A DNA stretch of 64,000 bases from Mariniphaga sp964398855. Lineage in GTDB: Bacteria; Bacteroidota; Bacteroidia; Bacteroidales; Prolixibacteraceae. Positions 62,561 to 64,000 of this stretch are shown piece by piece (position 1 is the stretch's first letter; each line of letters begins with the position of its first letter). Position numbers and translations under genes: made by a program. The stretch lies in NCBI GenBank assembly GCA_964398855.1, contig CAYNOQ010000002.1, positions 13,689 through 77,688 on the forward strand, in the 5' to 3' direction. The notes under the pieces are model-generated. The model saw only the letters and a list, made by a program, of their open reading frames with translations. It made no database searches and had not been told where the DNA came from.

Positions 62561-63349
62561 TTACCAGTTCGCTTTTCGCTTTTCGATAAATGCCTGCATA
62601 CCTTCCTGTGCTTCATCAGAAATCCGCGAAAGAGCAAGCAGTCGGGCTAATTTCTTTCCCATATTCTTTGGAAACCTACTCATAATCAGTTTATTGATTG
62701 TCTTTTTTGATTTTATAACAGAATCCGGGCCTCCCTCTAAAATTGCCTGAATGGTTTTTTCAAGATGTTGCTGCATCTCTTCCTGGTTACTGAATGAGCC
62801 GTTTACTAACCCAAACGCTTCAGCTTGTTTGCCATTGAAGCGCCTTGCTGTGAATATCAGCTCCTTAACCGTTGCAGGCTGCATTCTCAGCAGAAGATAG
62901 GGCGAAATTGTTGCAGCCACCAGACCAATTCTTGTTTCGCTGAGCGAAAATTTGCTGTCGGTGGTGCAATATGCCAAATCGCAGGCTGCCAGCAGACCGT
63001 TTCCGCCTCCGAAAACGCTTCCGTGCGCTGCACCAATAACCACGGCAGAACAACGAAAAACTGCCTTAAACATCCGGGCGAGCATTTTTGTCTCTTCCCT
63101 GTTCTCTTTGGCAGAGAGGTTTATCGAGTTTTTCATCCACAATAAATCTGCTCCCGCACAAAACGACTTTCCGGCTCCCTGCAGGGTGACAACCGAAATA
63201 TCCTTGCGTTGGTTGACTTCTCTGAAAAATCTTGTGATTTCCTGAATCATCTCCGGGTTCATTGCATTGTGCTGTTCGGGTCTGTTGAGCAACACGCTTG
63301 CAACGCTGCCACTTATGCTTATTTTCAATGTTTTAAATTGATTCTGCAT
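62561..63349 (-). CDS. liuC: 3-methylglutaconyl-CoA hydratase (enoyl-CoA hydratase family)
   Basis: 262 residues. Crotonase fold: VLLNRPEQHNAMNPEMIQEI, SFCAGADLLWMKNSINLSAKENREETKMLARMF, HGSVFGGGNGLLAACDLAYC and FSLSETRIGLVAATISPYLLLRM. The GADLxWM, AKENxxETKMLARMF and GLxxATISPY blocks are those of LiuC/AUH hydratases rather than general enoyl-CoA hydratases. It hydrates 3-methylglutaconyl-CoA to HMG-CoA. The gene lies 70 bases after the carboxylase beta subunit. Confidence 0.92.
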   Translation of the reverse strand: MQNQFKTLKISISGSVASVLLNRPEQHNAMNPEMIQEITRFFREVNQRKDISVVTLQGAGKSFCAGADLLWMKNSINLSAKENREETKMLARMFKAVFRCSAVVIGAAHGSVFGGGNGLLAACDLAYCTTDSKFSLSETRIGLVAATISPYLLLRMQPATVKELIFTARRFNGKQAEAFGLVNGSFSNQEEMQQHLEKTIQAILEGGPDSVIKSKKTINKLIMSRFPKNMGKKLARLLALSRISDEAQEGMQAFIEKRKANW

Positions 63350-63419
63350 TTTTATTTCTGTTGTTTAATGTTTTATCAAATGATTTCTTTGTTTAAGATA
63401 ATTTCCCTGATTTTTCTGT

Positions 63420-64000
63420 TTACATCCGGTAAATTCCTGTTTTGGGCTCCGCCCATTTTTTGTTGGCGGAGATGGAGATACAGAGTGCAATGATATTTCG
63501 CGTATCAAGCGGGTCAATGATTCCATCGTCCCAAAGACGGGAAGTGCTGTATAGCGCAGCGCTTTGCTCTTCAAACATTTCAACCAGATCCGGCGCTTTC
63601 GGATTGCTCTTTTTTTGGTTGATGGCATTCAGTACAAATGAAGCCTGCTCGCCGCCCATTACGCCAATTTTGGCGCCGGGCCACATAAAAAGAAAGTTGG
63701 GATTGTAGGCGCGCCCAGCCATGGCATAATTTCCGGCTCCGTATGAGCCGCCGACAATCACCGTAATCTTGGGAACAGATGCCGTAGCCACGGCGTGAAT
63801 AAGCTTGGCGCCATCACGGGCAATGCCCTGATGTTCATATTTCTTTCCCACAATAAACCCGGTGATATTTTGCAAAAACAGTAACGGAATTTTTCGGAAA
63901 TTACACATTTGAATAAAATGTGCTCCTTTCAGAGAAGCTTCGGACGTGAGAAAACCGTTGTTAGCAACAATTCCCGTCATGTAGCCATGAATCCGTGCAA
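63420..64000 (-). CDS. liuB: 3-methylcrotonyl-CoA carboxylase beta subunit (carboxyltransferase), C-terminal part
   Basis: The gene begins beyond the window end; about 192 C-terminal residues are visible, read through base 64000. The carboxyltransferase C-domain shows GIVANNGFLTSEASLKGAHFI, LLFLQNITGFIVGKKYEHQG, GAKLIHAVATASVPKITVIVG, GSYGAGNYAMAGRAYNP and MGGEQASFVL. The LQNITGFxVGKKYE and GAGNYxMxGRAYxP blocks fit MCC beta closely. It is upstream of the hydratase and therefore of the whole leucine-mevalonate gene set. Confidence 0.93.
   Translation of the reverse strand, partial: ARIHGYMTGIVANNGFLTSEASLKGAHFIQMCNFRKIPLLFLQNITGFIVGKKYEHQGIARDGAKLIHAVATASVPKITVIVGGSYGAGNYAMAGRAYNPNFLFMWPGAKIGVMGGEQASFVLNAINQKKSNPKAPDLVEMFEEQSAALYSTSRLWDDGIIDPLDTRNIIALCISISANKKWAEPKTGIYRM

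Overview
The window comes from a member of the Bacteroidota, probably the Bacteroidia (a Marinilabiliales/Prolixibacteraceae-like relative is my guess). The evidence is a short 286-residue primary sigma factor, promoters of the form TTTG-N19..21-TAnnTTTG, weak Shine-Dalgarno sites, Bacteroidota-typical families (DUF4251, DUF4199, fused alpha/beta 2-oxoacid dehydrogenase E1, ExbB-x-ExbD-ExbD, short SpeA) and tRNAs that mostly lack an encoded CCA. No phage, insertion sequence or CRISPR array is visible.

Layout. 1-12,373 is a glycan-processing region without SusC/SusD: two paralogous GH20/GH67-like proteins (the first cut by the window edge), a uronate-isomerase-fold amidohydrolase, a beta-helix CAZyme-like protein, a Tat-exported Gfo/Idh oxidoreductase and a GH16 enzyme, interrupted by a small lipoprotein and a beta-barrel protein on the other strand. 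12,481-14,838 is an ExbB/ExbD energising operon. 15,182-25,423 holds tRNA-Ser, TatD, GdhA, GroES/EL, Fmt, tRNA-Pro, a DHA2 exporter and a fused branched-chain 2-oxoacid dehydrogenase E1. 25,489-38,540 holds DNA repair (Nfo), D-amino acid aminotransferase, MgtC, an EmrB-like exporter, a probable 42-residue membrane protein, a CPBP protease, a phosphoesterase, an HxlR-controlled flavin oxidoreductase operon, SpeA and SSB. 38,939-53,601 holds housekeeping and envelope genes: sigma factor, HtrA, LOG, GyrB, a beta-barrel/TPR pair, FtsE, tRNA-Tyr, tRNA-Thr, SRP RNA, DUF4199, a GT2 and an MBL hydrolase.

53,631-64,000 is the most interesting part. On one strand, genes for the lower leucine degradation pathway (3-methylcrotonyl-CoA carboxylase beta and alpha, methylglutaconyl-CoA hydratase, an acyl-CoA dehydrogenase) run directly into a complete HMG-CoA-to-IPP/DMAPP mevalonate pathway (type 2 IPP isomerase, class II HMG-CoA reductase, phosphomevalonate kinase, diphosphomevalonate decarboxylase, mevalonate kinase). 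The product of the leucine arm, HMG-CoA, is the substrate of the reductase, and neither HMG-CoA synthase nor HMG-CoA lyase is seen in the window. This suggests a leucine-to-isoprenoid route encoded as one locus; the branched-chain E1 at 23,003-25,423 could feed it. Whether HMG-CoA synthase lies elsewhere in the genome cannot be seen here.
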